NCBI GenBank assembly: GCA_905221605.1 | Contig: CAJNDS010000491.1 | Span: forward strand, 372,001 to 436,000 | From: Symbiodinium natans | Taxonomy: Eukaryota; Sar; Dinophyceae; Suessiales; Symbiodiniaceae | Length of the DNA: 64,000 nucleotides | Reading direction: 5' to 3' | Shown: positions 44,775 to 56,441 of the stretch, in pieces | How positions within the stretch are numbered: position 1 is the stretch's first letter | Layout of the letters: every line of letters begins with the position of its first letter | The notes under the pieces: model-generated | Database searches by the model: none | What the model was told of the DNA's origin: nothing | What the model saw: only the letters and a program-made list of their open reading frames with translations | Made by a program: the position numbers and the translations under genes

Positions 44775-45711
44775 CAGTAGTGATGTATTCCCTTTTTTCA
44801 AAGGCTATTGGGCTGAATCCTGAACCTTAGGCAGCCTCGGGAGTGTGCTCGGCCAAAGCCCCCGCCTTGCCCTTAAACGGCACCTTCCTGAGACGCCCGA
44901 AGGCCCCCTGGCTGGCCTCACAGGGCCCCTCTTTTCAGGGGCCCCCCTCTCCAAAATCCGATAAAAGTAAAATAAAGAAATGGTTCAATTCGAGGGCCGC
45001 GGGGCATGGCCTGCAAGGCGGTTTTGGCCTTGCCTGTCCTTGCAAGAGGGTTCAGGGTTCAGGGTTAAGGGTTTAGGAAACCCGCCGAATCCCTGTTCCC
45101 AAGACACTGCCAGGCCCTCAATCCCAAGCCCGCCCTTCAGGTTGCACCCCTCAGGCCCCTCACGCCCTGCTGTACCCTCCAACTCCCAGTTCTCGGACTA
45201 ACGAGGAGCGTTCAAGAGAAATCTGGAAAGGTCCATCCCCGCCGGCCCTCTAATGCAATTGGAGCAAAGATGGTCAGACATGCAGTTTTTGCGTGAGGCA
45301 CTTTGCGAAGTTCTGGAGCCTCGCCGATAGCCGATTTCTCAAGACGAGCTTGGCATCCATCTACCCGATACCCGACACTCCCGAAACCCTACATCCCCAA
45401 ACTCGGGACAAAAGAAGTTCAGGGACCTCCTGGAATCAGACCCGCACCGGTCACCTTGAGGAATCCAACGGTGATTCCGTGCATGATTCTTGGTTGGCGC
45501 CTCTGTCAATCCGACAGGCACGCAGCAAAAAGGTACTTCGTGTGCGTTGATCCAAACACCCCGAGGCTTGGCACCTGTGTGCGTTGCTGTGGCAGAGCGG
45601 ATCCTAGCATTGAGTGCCCCCCGGAAGTTTCGTTCAGAGCAAAGGCCCGAGCTGGGAACCGGTTTTTCCCTCCCCCTGGTTTGGGGGGTGCTCATAGTCT
45701 CGACAGTGCAG

Positions 45712-48700
45712 GCCGACGCCGCAAGAGAGAGCCAAGAGCTCGTGGCTGAGGCCGCCAATCTGCGGAGGGTCTGCGTTGAAACGCGCCGACTGGCGTGTAA
45801 GATAGGGGTCGGAATAACTACTAATGGTATTCCCGGATGGTCCCTTTATAACGATACTAGAAACAACAGCCCCAAAGCCCTCTTCTAATTGTGCGGCCGG
45901 AACCTGGACCTCAGCCAACGTTTCCTCCACCACCGCTCGTCCAGGCAAACCGAGCGGCCATCGCAATGGTTTCAGAGGCAACCTGCTGTTTTCATTCAGG
46001 GGCACAGACCCGGCTTTCCTTACGGGAAAGTGGTGGATGCTCCACCCGGATGAGTAGGGTTTAGGGTTTAGGGTTTTAGGTTTTACGGTTTAGGTTTAGG
46101 GTTTAGGGTCTGGGGTTTAGGGTTTAGGGTCCTTTACAATCGCACGTTGAGCTACGGAGGCATCTCAAACCCCTTATCACACGAGAGTGCCTTCATCAAA
46201 ATCCGACCCCTCGCAACCCAAAAACTTGTCGCCCAGAACTGTCAAAGCCCCAGCCGCTTAGTCCCTTAACTCTGCCCCCCTCTTGTCCCCTCCCCAAACC
46301 CTAAACCCTAAACCCTAAACCCTAAACCCTAAACCCTAAACCCTAAACCCTAAACCCTAAACCCTAAACCCTAAACCCTAAACCCTGAACCCTAAACCCT
46401 AAACCCTAAACCCTAAACCCTAAACCCTAAACCCTTCCGGAGGCCACTGAGGCGTCTGAGCGCGAAGCCGAGCGCAGCAAGGAGCGGCTGCAAGAGTCCC
46501 AGGAGCCCGGCTCCCTAGCCAGGACAAAGGGGGGGGGGGGAAATTCAGGGTTTAGGGTTTGGGGTTTAGGGTTTAGGGTTTGGGGTTTAGGGTTTAGGGT
46601 TAAGGGTTTAGGAGACAAAAGGGGGGGAAATTTGGGGGCTCTGCGGGCTGTGGGTTCGAGGGGTTTAGGGGGGTCGCGGTGGGCTCCCCATGCCATCTGC
46701 TTTTCGGGCGTGGGGAGGATCGACTGCGTGCTTGCCTATGACCTTTCAGCTGACCTTTCAGGTTGTTGGAATCCGAGCGGGTTCGCACGCAGCACGCCAT
46801 CGAGCAGCTGGGGTCCCGGAGCGGAAGAGTGCCGCTGGTTTGGAGCCCCCAAACCATTGAGGGGAGGGCTTGTTGAACCACCCCAACACCCTGAGCCAGT
46901 AAGCCCAAAGCCTCCCCAAAAACTCCTAGTAAAAAACCCCAGAAGCTCTGGAAGCCCTTTTCCCTGAACCCATGAGGTTGCTCTTCATTTTTCCCTTGTG
47001 TCGGGTGATGTGGTTTTGCTGCACCTTCCGACCTTTAGCGTTTAGAGGAGAACCAGGTTTCCACGAGCTTCCGCTCAGACCCAGGCAGCTGTCCGCCGCA
47101 TCGTCAGCGCAGCAGCAGGCCGAAGAGGCCCCCTTTTGCATGCTTACTTTGGGGTGTAAGGGACAGCCCACACTTGGCTTAGGGTGCCTAAGAGTTATAT
47201 GGCTGATGGTTGGGGGTGTTTGAGGTTGAGGCGTTCAGGTGTTTTTTCCAAGCAGCGCGCCAACACTTTGGGGTTCCACCATTCCCAAGTGCCTCGCTAA
47301 TTTGGGTCCACATCGCGGTCTCGCCTAGGCCCCGGCCTCGTGCGCATTCCTTGGTCCAACTCGCGCTCTCTCAGTCCCGTACACTTTTCAGGTTGCTGCA
47401 GCCGCTCGGTGGAGTGTGCCGAACTGTCGTCGCTTTTGGGCCTCTTGGGTCGTGCTTTTGTTTTTGGGCCCTAAACTGGCCTGAGCCGTAACCTCCATAG
47501 ACCTTAATTCGATACCTTAATCATAAACCCTAATGAGAAACCCTAATAATAAACCCAAAGTCTTGCCTGTTCCCCGAGGTGCGGCCTGGGCACCCTACAA
47601 ACCCTAACCCAGAAACCCATATTTTTTAACCCTACAAACCCTAATGATAAACCCTACAAGCCCTAATGATAACCCTAGAAGCCCTAGTTATAAACCCCAT
47701 AAGCCCTATTCTTCAATACTGCTTTCTTGGGCCAGGCCGCCGCCGCGGCGGAGCAGGCGGCCATCGAAGCGGAGGAGCAGACGGCGCCGCGGCGCGCAGG
47801 ATGGCTTTCAGGGGGGCTTCCTATAAGGGCTCCTTTAAGGGCTCCTTTAAGGGCCTGCCTATAAGGGGGAGCTCTGACAGGGGGTTCTAAGGGGTTCTTG
47901 GGAGATCTTCGGGTTGGGCCGGTTTGGGGGTTCGTGGTTTCGGGGGCCCCCTGCTGTTTGTTCGTATGGCGATGTATTTCGACGAATCAAGTGCCCAGCA
48001 CGAATTTAGATGTCCGACACGGGCCGAGCTGAACTCGCCGAACTCGCTCCGTAGCTTTGTCACGTCAAGAGTGGATGGGTTGCAACGCTCGTAGCACTGA
48101 CAGGGCTCCGGTTTGAGCTGGGGGAATGCTCTTAGGCATGCTCCCTGGTATCGTCTTCAGAACCATCCTCTCGACCTGTCCTTTGGAAGCAGCATCTTAG
48201 CCTTGGCTGCTGCGAAAAACTGCCCTATAAAGCATCTCTTCGTAGATACGCATGCAATGATGGTTTAGGGTTTAGGGTTTATGGTCACTAGAACCGGCAA
48301 CCATGCTCAACGTTCGAAAAGACTCTAACACGAGCGCCTGAACTCTCTGAAGTCCCTCGCCAGCCTAGCCGGGTGCTCAGGCACGAGCTCTGAAGGAGTC
48401 GTCGGATGCCTACGCAGCGGCCAAAGGCGGGAGCTGGACGTCAGTCCTGACCTTTGCATCTCATTGGGTTGTAGAGTCTATTTCTTGGGCAGCTTCGAGA
48501 GCTCCTAAGCCCTCACACCCTACGCCCCAACTTCCAAATGTCGAAGGTGAGGCACGCAGCCGCACGGCGGCCGCGCAATGCCAGCAGCGTGACACGGAGC
48601 TCGGGCGCCCGGTTCAGGGATGACGGGTTTAGGGGTTTATGGTTTAGAGGTTAGGGTTTCGACAGGGAGAGGGCGCACGAGCGCAGCTAGTCTGATTGGA

Positions 48701-50816
48701 TTGATGAAATGCTTCCCGTAGCCTCCAGCATTGGCTTGATGGCTGTGACATACTGCGGATCACTGCAGAAGTTCGCTTAGTTTCCCAAGCCATTCTTCAG
48801 TCAGCCCTACATCCCCCGAAGCCCAGCCAGTTGCTTACAAGATGCTGAGGAAGCAAGTCGCGGAAAACATCGCAAATTTGCGTGCTGAGCACTCGCGCAA
48901 GGCGTGGCCGCTCCTGCCTCTGACGAGGATTTGATGTGATCATGTGTTGTGTCGGGTCTTCGCTTGCGAGAGGTATTGGGTATTTGATCATGTCTTCTTC
49001 TTTCAGGGAGCTCGCAGTCGCAAACGACTTTTCGCAGGTGCTGGCAGCTACCCGGGCGTCTGAGGAAGCAGCGTGTGAACCTCGGAAGGTCCTGCCTGGT
49101 GTCCCCGAGAGCTTTTGGCATTCAGCTTCGCACCTGGCGGCTAGAGCTGTGCTCTTACGAATGAGCTTGTTCCCTCTCGTTTCTGTCCTCTGCACCTTGA
49201 GATCTCCGATTTTGTGCAGCTGTAACATGATGCAGTATCATGTAGTGTGGTGCCACAGTGCCAATGCAACCGCATAGAATGCAGGCTAGCGTGTCCGTTC
49301 CCCAATCGTCGTTGGCTGAGGCAAGCTGCGAAAAGGCAGGTGGAGGCCTTGCAGGCAAAGTTCAAGGCCCATCACCATGAGATGAGTGCCAAGGCTGGCG
49401 ACCCAGCAGCCCTCCCGAGGTTTGGTGGGGTTCAAGAGATGTTCGGGCAGTTTTCGTCGTTTGGGGATGTCGCATTGGTTCATGCCCGGTAGCATCTCAC
49501 TTGCCAAGGTCCAGGATGCCGAGTGCAAGATGCATCGGGCAGGGAGTGACCTTGAGGAGACGAAGAAGTGGTCGGAGGAGGTCCGCACGAAGATGTGCCA
49601 ACTCGTGGAGGATTCCCAACAGCAGCTAGCGGAGCAGGAGAAGGTAAGCCACAAGCAGCTTGAGGCCGAGGAGGCCGCGGCAGAGGAGAGGCTCGAGGCG
49701 GCCAGGGCGCTCCGCCATGAAACCGAGGCTCTGGCAGAGGCCGCCGACCAGGACGGTCGGGCGCGCCGCGCCGCGGCGAAAGCCGAGGCAGAGCGGGCCG
49801 CCGGGTCTGCAGAGCGTCGCCGCGCCGAGGCGGAGGCCGCCCTGGCAGAGCGGGAGCTCGAGGCAGCGGCGGAGATCGAGGCCGTGGAGGCGGAGGCCGA
49901 GGAGAACTTCGAGGCATTGGGCTTGAAGGTGAGCCAGGCGTGGTCCACATGCAAGGAGCAGAGCGTCCAGGCTAGGCAGCAGTTGTCAGAGGCGGAGAAG
50001 GCGGCCAACAAGGAAGTGGCCCGGATGAACTCGCGCCTTGAGGAGGTGCGTGAGTTAGCCAAGGCCGCCGCGGCCCAAGCAAAGGAAGCCGCGGAGCGAA
50101 AGGCGGAGGCGAGCCGGCAGCTCCAGAGCGAGGAGTTCCGCGTGCAAGCTGCGCGCTCCGAGCTGTCGTCCGCAGAGCGGAGCTTGGACTGTTCCGTCGC
50201 CCAGTGTGAGGAACTTTTGGCATCGGCAGAGTTGGCGGCGCAGGAGCACGCGGAGGCCTTCGCTGCGCTTTGTAACGACCGAGCGCGGGAGGAGGAGGAG
50301 CAGGCAGAGGCGGCCGAGCAGCTGGCGTTTGCCGAGGAAACCCGAGCCCTCGCTGCCGAGGAGGCTACAGTCTTCGAGGATTTGACCTTCCAAGGACAAC
50401 TGGAGAGTGAGCGGAAGAGAATCCAGGATGAGATTGACCGAGCGATGAAGAGGACGATAGAGGTGGAGAGTGCTATTCAGGAAGCTGTCTCTTACAGCGA
50501 GAAGAGTACGAGGGAGCTTCTCAAGTACATGGAGAAGGTAGTCCAGCATGCAGGTGAGCCCATCGAGTCATCGCAGGCCTCGCAGGCCACGGATCCCTTA
50601 GACGGCTCCCAGTGCTCCCAGTGCCATGTGGAGGCTTCTCCTGGAGCTGCCTACTGCAAGAACTGTGGACACCATCTCCAGCAGCCCGCGATCTCAGACT
50701 CTGGGAGTCCCTCGGTGCGAAGGACGAAGCCTTCTGGCCACTTCCTCAAAGGCAGTCCCATGCAGCACTTGAGGAACATGGGCCCGCCTCGCGGAAGGAA
50801 GTCCTACAAGTGGTGA
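45712..50816 (+). CDS. Multi-exon coiled-coil protein with C-terminal zinc ribbon
   Basis: Mini-exons with AG|G acceptors: 45712-45768, 46443-46502, 46762-46818, 47736-47797, 48381-48425, 48546-48606, 49007-49088 and 49321-49395. They are followed by a long last exon from 49509 (AG|GTC acceptor) to the TGA ending at 50816, about 435 codons. Donors include GT (45769), GC (48426) and GA (46503) types. The last exon is a long Ala/Glu/Arg-rich helix with leucines and no prolines for about 330 residues, a clear coiled coil. Then comes a zinc ribbon (CSQCHVEASPGAAYCKNCGH: two C-x2-C knuckles) and a basic tail ending GRKSYKW. A structural or scaffold role is inferred from composition; no enzyme motif was seen. 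Some introns hold TTTAGGG arrays. The 5' end is not defined and may lie upstream, beyond the AT satellite. Confidence 0.7.
46045..46135. repeat. Interstitial TTTAGGG array
   Basis: Degenerate TTTAGGG units in an intron-like segment of the coiled-coil gene. Confidence 0.9.
46290..46434. repeat. Interstitial CCCTAAA array, about 20 units
   Basis: The longest pure telomere-type array in the window, ending eight bases before the exon starting at 46443. The orientation is opposite to the TTTAGGG blocks on either side (46045-46135 and 46545-46612). Confidence 0.95.
46545..46612. repeat. Interstitial TTTAGGG array
   Basis: TTTAGGG/TTTGGGG units directly after the 46443-46502 exon. Confidence 0.9.
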
Positions 50817-50819
50817 GCA

Positions 50820-52215
50820 GATGATTCCAGACAGTCGCGATGGGTTCGAGGAGATTTTTTGCACGAGTTGAGATTTCCAAGTGCACCGCTCCTGGCAGGT
50901 GCAGGCCCACCATTGCAGTAGGTTGGCATCGAGCAGAGAGTGGAAAGATCAGAGTGGGCTTGATTCTCGAGTCTTGTAGATTTCTCAAACGTCAAACGTA
51001 ACCAGTCGAGTGCAGTAGAGAAGCACTGCCATAATAGAGATCCTTGGGGATACTTTACGCTACTCTGCCATGTGGCACTTCATGCATGGGCCAAGAATTC
51101 GCCCCCAAAAAGACCTGCGATTCCACACGCGGGGCCGCCTCGGGTCTCCTTGCTTCAGCTGTGAGGGGATGTGAGGGTTTAGGGTTTAGGGTTTAGGGCA
51201 GAGAGATTCTTCAGATGTGAGGGTTTAGGGTTTAGGGTTTAGGGCCTAGAGAGATTCGTCGGAGATGCTTACGTCAATGTTCGGCTTTGAGGAGACAGCC
51301 CGTGAGTGTGCAGGCAAGTGCACAGAGGGCCCAGAACTGCCCACTCAGCAAAACGCTGCGGTCAGGATTGAGAACGGGGCTGGATTCCTGCACACTTGAC
51401 CCCTCCATCACCTTGTCAGAACTAGACGTCTTTCCTCTACTGCCCCAGGGTGCCTGACACTGCCCAGCAGCAGGCCAAGCGTGCCACAGACAGGCGACGA
51501 TCGCCGGCATTATCCTATCTCTACGTCAGACGCGCAGAGTGTGCGAGAAAAAGGGCGGCGTCTTTCTGTTTTCTCTTTCTGTTCTCGACCTGGAATTCTC
51601 CCGACATGCTTTTGAACCCCCGCCCGTACCCATCAACCATACAAGCCCTCGAGCCCTGCACGTATTCCGAAGCCCTCAAAATGCCCATAGGGGCGGTTGA
51701 TCTTCACTCCAGGCCCGGTTTATCATACATATGGAAGTTTACGAAAATAGGGGACCCCAAATATAGACCCCTTATCATAAGGACCCCCAAAAAGGGTACC
51801 CCTATTTTCGCAAACCCCCATAAACAGTATGCTTCCATAATGTATATCCTCACATGTCGCCTCGATTTGATCAAGGGTGCTGTCCACCTCCAAACCCGAA
51901 GCATCCCCATATTTCCTGTCAAGGAGCGTGAATGAACCGTAACAAAAGTATGGGGCTTTATATGGGCCTTGAACGTTTTTGGGGGCATGTGGGGGGGTAT
52001 GTCAGAGGTATAATCTTTAGAGCCCATGTGTGGGGCACATGCAATAAAAACCCAGACCAGCGGCAAGTAAGCCACACCAGCGACATCCAAAGTAACCTCA
52101 AACCCTAAACCCTAAACCCTAAAACCTCTTAGTATAAAAACCTGAAACCCGCAACTCAGGGGCCGGTCAGGTTCAAGACTTGCCCGTTGCAGGGGGGGGC
52201 CAGGAGCCGGCCTCG
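50820..52215. other. Spacer between the coiled-coil gene and the eL19 array
   Basis: Contains TTTAGGG blocks at about 51174-51198 and 51223-51244, a CCCTAAA block at about 52100-52121 and a MITE-like repeat at 51737-51815. No exon could be supported. Confidence 0.5.
51737..51815. mobile_element. Short palindromic repeat (MITE-like), best-preserved copy
   Basis: A 79-bp near-palindrome. The left end GTTTACGAAAATAGGGG (51737-51753) and right end CCCCTATTTTCGCAAAC (51799-51815) are inverted copies with one mismatch in 17. The core holds CCCCTTATCATAAGGACCCC. There is no coding capacity. Confidence 0.65.
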
Positions 52216-52218
52216 GCC

Positions 52219-54250
52219 ATGTCGCTGAAGCTTGGAGGAGCGTTTGGAGGGGTTCAGGGTTTAGGGTTTAGGGTTTAGGGTTTGGGGTTTAGGGTTTGGG
52301 GTTTAGGGTTTAGGGTCAGCGGTTAGAGGGTGTGAGGGTTTAAGGGCGGTGGGGGCTTCAGGGGTTTTAGGGGTTTCAGGGCCATAGGGTTTGGGGGTTT
52401 AAGGGCTGGGGGGGCTTCAGGGCTCTTAGGCGTTTAGGGGTTTAAGGGCTTAGGGCGTTTCAGGGTTTCGCACTTCGGGGCTCTAAGGCTTGGGCATAAA
52501 ACCCCCTCGAGATGGCAAAGTCGAGAGGTTTCACGCTGTAAGGACTTGACTTACTTTAGGGTTCAGGATTTTCGGGTGTCAGATGTTGCTGGGGCAGGCC
52601 GTGCGCTTCTTCTTGCTTTGGGGGCGGAAACCTACGCAAAGGCGATCCACACCCTCCACCCTGAACCTCGAAGTCTGCCCCGCACCGGACCCGAAGCCTC
52701 TCTCCTGAAAGTCCAAGGGCTCCGAGTTTCGGCCGTGAGATGAAGCTTTGCTTAGAGTAGTTAGATAACCCTGAACCTTACAAAGGGCAACCGCCCAACA
52801 CAGCAGCTTCGCTGAGTAAGACTCAGCCAAGGAAGCTGCAGAAGCGGCTTGCCGCGTCCATCCTGGGCTGCGGCAAGAACCGTGTGTGGTCGGAGCCTCA
52901 AGTAGAGTTGGTGTGTGTGTGTGTGTGCTTGTAGAGTGTAGGGAAGAACTGAGTCCCTGGTTCTAAGAGTCCCGGAGATGAGAGTGCTGGCAGATGCCAG
53001 GCTCGACCCCAACGAGACCAATGAACTCTCCATGGCGAACTCGCGCTTCAACATCAGGCGGGGGGCAGCATCCCAGCGCCTCGCACATACAGGGACCTTC
53101 CGTCATGACCGACTTTAGCCTGCATACTGTGTAGATGAGCAACATCTCATAACTTTTTGCGGAGGAAGATGATCAAGGACGGCCTGATCATCCGCAAGGC
53201 GGTGAAGATGCACTCGCGCTCCCGGGTGCGAAAGAACTTGGAGGCCAAGCGCAAGGGCCGACACACCGGCATCGGAAAGCGAAAGGGTACCCGTGAGGCA
53301 CGAATGCCCACGAAGGTGCTGTGGATGCGCCGCCAGCGCGTCCTGCGCCGTCTCCTGCGCAAGTACCGACAGCAGAAGAAGATCGACAAGCGAATCTACC
53401 ACTACTTCTACCGCCACGCCAAGGGTAACTGCTACAAGAACAAGCGCGTGCTGATGGAGGCCATCCATGCCAAGAAGACCGAGAAGATGAAGGAGAAGGC
53501 CTTGCAGGAGCAGTCCGAGGCACGCAAGGAGAAGGCGCGCCTGGCCAAGGAGAAGAAGCTGCTGCGACCCGTCCGAAGTTGCTGACCGTCCTATTCAGAG
53601 TGCGGGGGGACCGAAGTTATTCTAAATTGGCGTTTCTGGTTAAGGGTTTAATTTCAAAAGGTGCTGGTATGCAATTACGCATGAAGGGACCAACAACCTC
53701 CACGTGGGCGCAACGGGTCTCGTGCCATCCCAAGCGGTGCTGTGGTTGAGGCATTTGGGGGTCCATGATCATGGGTTTTCTGTCCTTCAGCACAAGCAAC
53801 CAAGTTGGTCTTGTAAGGGTCAGTACCCCTGACCCCCCAAAAGCACCGCTGCCCAGGAAGAAGGCGGATGCGGCCAGGACCGACGAGGATGCTGGCTGGC
53901 AGCAGGTGTCTGGTCCTCTTGTTTGGGGCCCCCCGGGGCCATGCTAAGCTGTCAACCTAGCCCCCCCCTAAGCCCCAAACATCATTCCGCCAAGGCTCCA
54001 CTTAGGAGGAACACAGTGCTTCCACAACAAACAGTGCACACTAATTCGCCGCCCGAAGCCTGGATCTCGGGTCCGAATCGCGCCCTGAAACCGAAGATGA
54101 AACATTTCAAACTGGAGATGTTTCATAAGTATGTATGTATGATATAGCCGGAGCTCAAGCTCTCTGTGGGTGGGAAGGAAGTTCGGTAAAGTTTCGGCTA
54201 CATGCAGCTCCGCCTCCCTCTGCTTGCCTTCGCAGGCAAAGAAGCGATGA
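52219..54250 (+). CDS. RPL19: Ribosomal protein eL19, tandem copy 1
   Basis: Exons: 52219-52229 (ATG TCG CTG AA, GC donor), 52832-52888 (GT donor), 53001-53057 (GC donor), 53165-53566, 53857-53905 (GT donor), and 54236-54250 (QAKKR tail spliced as AKKR, TGA). Conserved eL19 peptides are plain: [74 protein letters not shown]. eL19 is a 60S subunit protein; length and order match the eukaryotic family (about 195 aa). The first intron contains a TTTAGGG array. The end of exon 4 (53566) differs from copies 2 and 3: the base pair at the expected donor is AC, not GC, and reading on gives a quick stop after RPVRSC. This copy therefore either uses a non-canonical site or makes a protein without the KKADAAR tail. 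Confidence 0.85.
52254..52315. repeat. TTTAGGG array inside intron 1 of eL19 copy 1
   Basis: TTTAGGG/TTTGGGG units within the intron 52230-52831. Confidence 0.9.
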
Positions 54251-54591
54251 GGCACGGCCCTTTGCAACCTCGACTGAACCTGACCACAATGGCTGCGGAG
54301 AAAAGCACATGGGATTGAACTTGGGCTTCTTGTGAAGAACTGCATTATGATTGCGAAGTGTATTGGTTTGCAGGATTCCACAAGCGCACAGGCTGCGGGT
54401 TTTGTGTGCTCGGGCTTAGAGTGACCGATGGAGCACGGCTTTGACAGAGCTCAGGGGTAGAGGTTGAGGGTTTATGCCCGCAGAGCAAATCAGAAGATCA
54501 CAGAGACCACTCGCGCGACGCAGGAGGTACTGGCTCTTTGTTCCCCCCCCGCCCTCTCCTGCGAACTGGGGGCCCTCCATCATGTCGCTGA

Positions 54592-55793
54592 CACTCGGTC
54601 TTAAAAGTCTTGCTTGTGAACAGTGGACCCTGAAACCACCCGAGAGAAGACGGAAAGCTTGTCGTGCCTGCCCCATCTGACTTCCAACGTGTTCATTCTA
54701 GGTCCACACTCAAGAGCATGACGATCATTTCCATGTCTGCCTATCCGACTAAGATCACAACTCTGACGGGATTCTTAAACCGTGCCCGATGTGCAAAGGA
54801 AACTGCAGAAGCGGCTTGCCGCGTCCATCCTGGGCTGCGGCAAGAACCGTGTGTGGCGGGGGTCCTTAGGGGCTCATGGCCTTCTGTTGCTTTTGCCCTT
54901 CTGCTCCTCGTTCCACCCTCGTAGCCTTGACCTCAAGGCTGGACCCCAACGAGACCAATGAGCTTTCCATGGCCAACTCGCGCTTCAACATCAGGCGCGG
55001 TCCCAAGCGCTTGTGAACAGAGTCGCAAGGTTCGGGATGTTGTGGAGTGAGTTGATGCGTTTGAGGAAGATGATCAAGGACGGCCTGATCATCCGCAAGG
55101 CGGTGAAGATGCACTCGCGCTCCCGGGTGCGAAAGAACTTGGAGGCCAAGCGCAAGGGCCGACACACCGGCATCGGAAAGCGAAAGGGTACCCGTGAGGC
55201 ACGAATGCCCACGAAGGTGCTGTGGATGCGCCGCCAGCGCGTCCTGCGCCGTCTCCTGCGCAAGTACCGACAGCAGAAGAAGATCGACAAGCGAATCTAC
55301 CACTACTTCTACCGCCACGCCAAGGGTAACTGCTACAAGAACAAGCGCGTGCTGATGGAGGCCATCCATGCCAAGAAGACCGAGAAGATGAAGGAGAAGG
55401 CCTTGCAGGAGCAGTCCGAGGCACGCAAGGAGAAGGCGCGCCTGGCCAAGGAGAAGAAGCTCCTGACGCTGGATTGCATGTCAAGCTGCAACTTTCACAA
55501 GGGGGATCTGACAACAGCAAGAAGGTCCAAGGTCCATGAAGTCCATGACCCTACATCGCAGGTAAGCTGACTAGGGTGGACATGGTGGGGCATATGATAT
55601 ATGCTTCAGGGCCGCGCTTGATATTTGAGCACTGTAAGGAAGAAGGCGGACGCCGCCCGAACAGAGGAAGATGCTGGCTGGCAGCAGGTTTCACGGACTT
55701 GTTTGCTGGTTTTTTCGCACAGGTTGCGAAGTTCCTTTTGCTTAGAGTTCATGTTGTGGCTTCTTGCAGGCGAAGCAGGCAAAGAAGCGCTAG
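54592..55793 (+). CDS. RPL19: Ribosomal protein eL19, tandem copy 2
   Basis: Exons: a possible start ATG TCG CTG at 54592, then 54799-54855, 54938-54994, 55066-55467, 55639-55687 and 55770-55793 (AKQAKKR, TAG). Introns after 54855, 54994 and 55467 have GC donors; the one after 55687 has GT. All acceptors are AG|G. The 402-nt core exon appears identical to the other copies by eye. The first intron is doubtful: where copy 1 has AA|GC, this copy has AC|AC, so no GT, GC or GA donor of the right phase was found next to the ATG. Either another start exon is used or the first splice site is damaged. Introns 54995-55065 and 56718-56788 of copies 2 and 3 are nearly identical, pointing to a recent duplication or gene conversion. 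Confidence 0.85.
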
Positions 55794-55905
55794 AGACATC
55801 GGCCTGGACCTCAGCGTGACTTGTAGACAATTTCTTGGCTAAGGATGGCAATGCAATACTCAGCTAGTTCAGGTCACAGAGGGACAAGGGGGTCTGCATA
55901 TGGGG

Positions 55906-55985
55906 GTTGACGAAATGAGGGGTACCTTCTTGGGGTCCTTAGGAATCCTACTATTTGTGAGTAGGGGTCCCTGATTTCCGTAAAC
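55906..55985. mobile_element. Short palindromic repeat (MITE-like)
   Basis: Starts GTTGACGAAATGAGGGG and ends GATTTCCGTAAAC, with GGGGTACC and GGGGTCC inside. It lies between eL19 copies 2 and 3. Confidence 0.5.
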
Positions 55986-56441
55986 CCTGAACCGATTCGA
56001 TGGCCAAATCTTCGGGTGTCCTCGAAGAAATCCTGCGCATCATGGTCTGCCAAGGTCCGCTGGCAGTGAGCTGACAAAAAGAAAAGCCTGTATAGATGAT
56101 TAGCTCCAACCTTTCCTATTCGCGCCGACGGAGGGCCCCATGATCGAGGGTGGACACGCAGCACCAGAGAGCAGCTCGCAAAAAGGAGGTAGCTGCTGAT
56201 CGGCCAGTGCTTCAGACTCAACGCATCTCAGTCCTGGGTTTCACGATGTCGTCTCTCTTCCTCCCCCTCGAGGTCTCTCCCTCTCTCTCTCTCTCGCTCG
56301 CTCTTTCTTTCAGTTTAGTCCTCAAGTTATGGAGCGCCGTGATGCCAAACGCCCAAAGCCACACCACCCAATTTCGAGAGATCCGCCAGGACCGTGGCTC
56401 TGGTCAGCTTGCTCCCAGGGAAGGGCCGGGGGGCTTCCAAG

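Noticed and set aside
55089-55520. Long minus-strand open frames opposite the eL19 core exons (also at 53188-53523 and 56604-57272)
   Set aside because: They mirror the strongly conserved eL19 coding frame and recur in all three copies only because the exon is copied. They have no family of their own.
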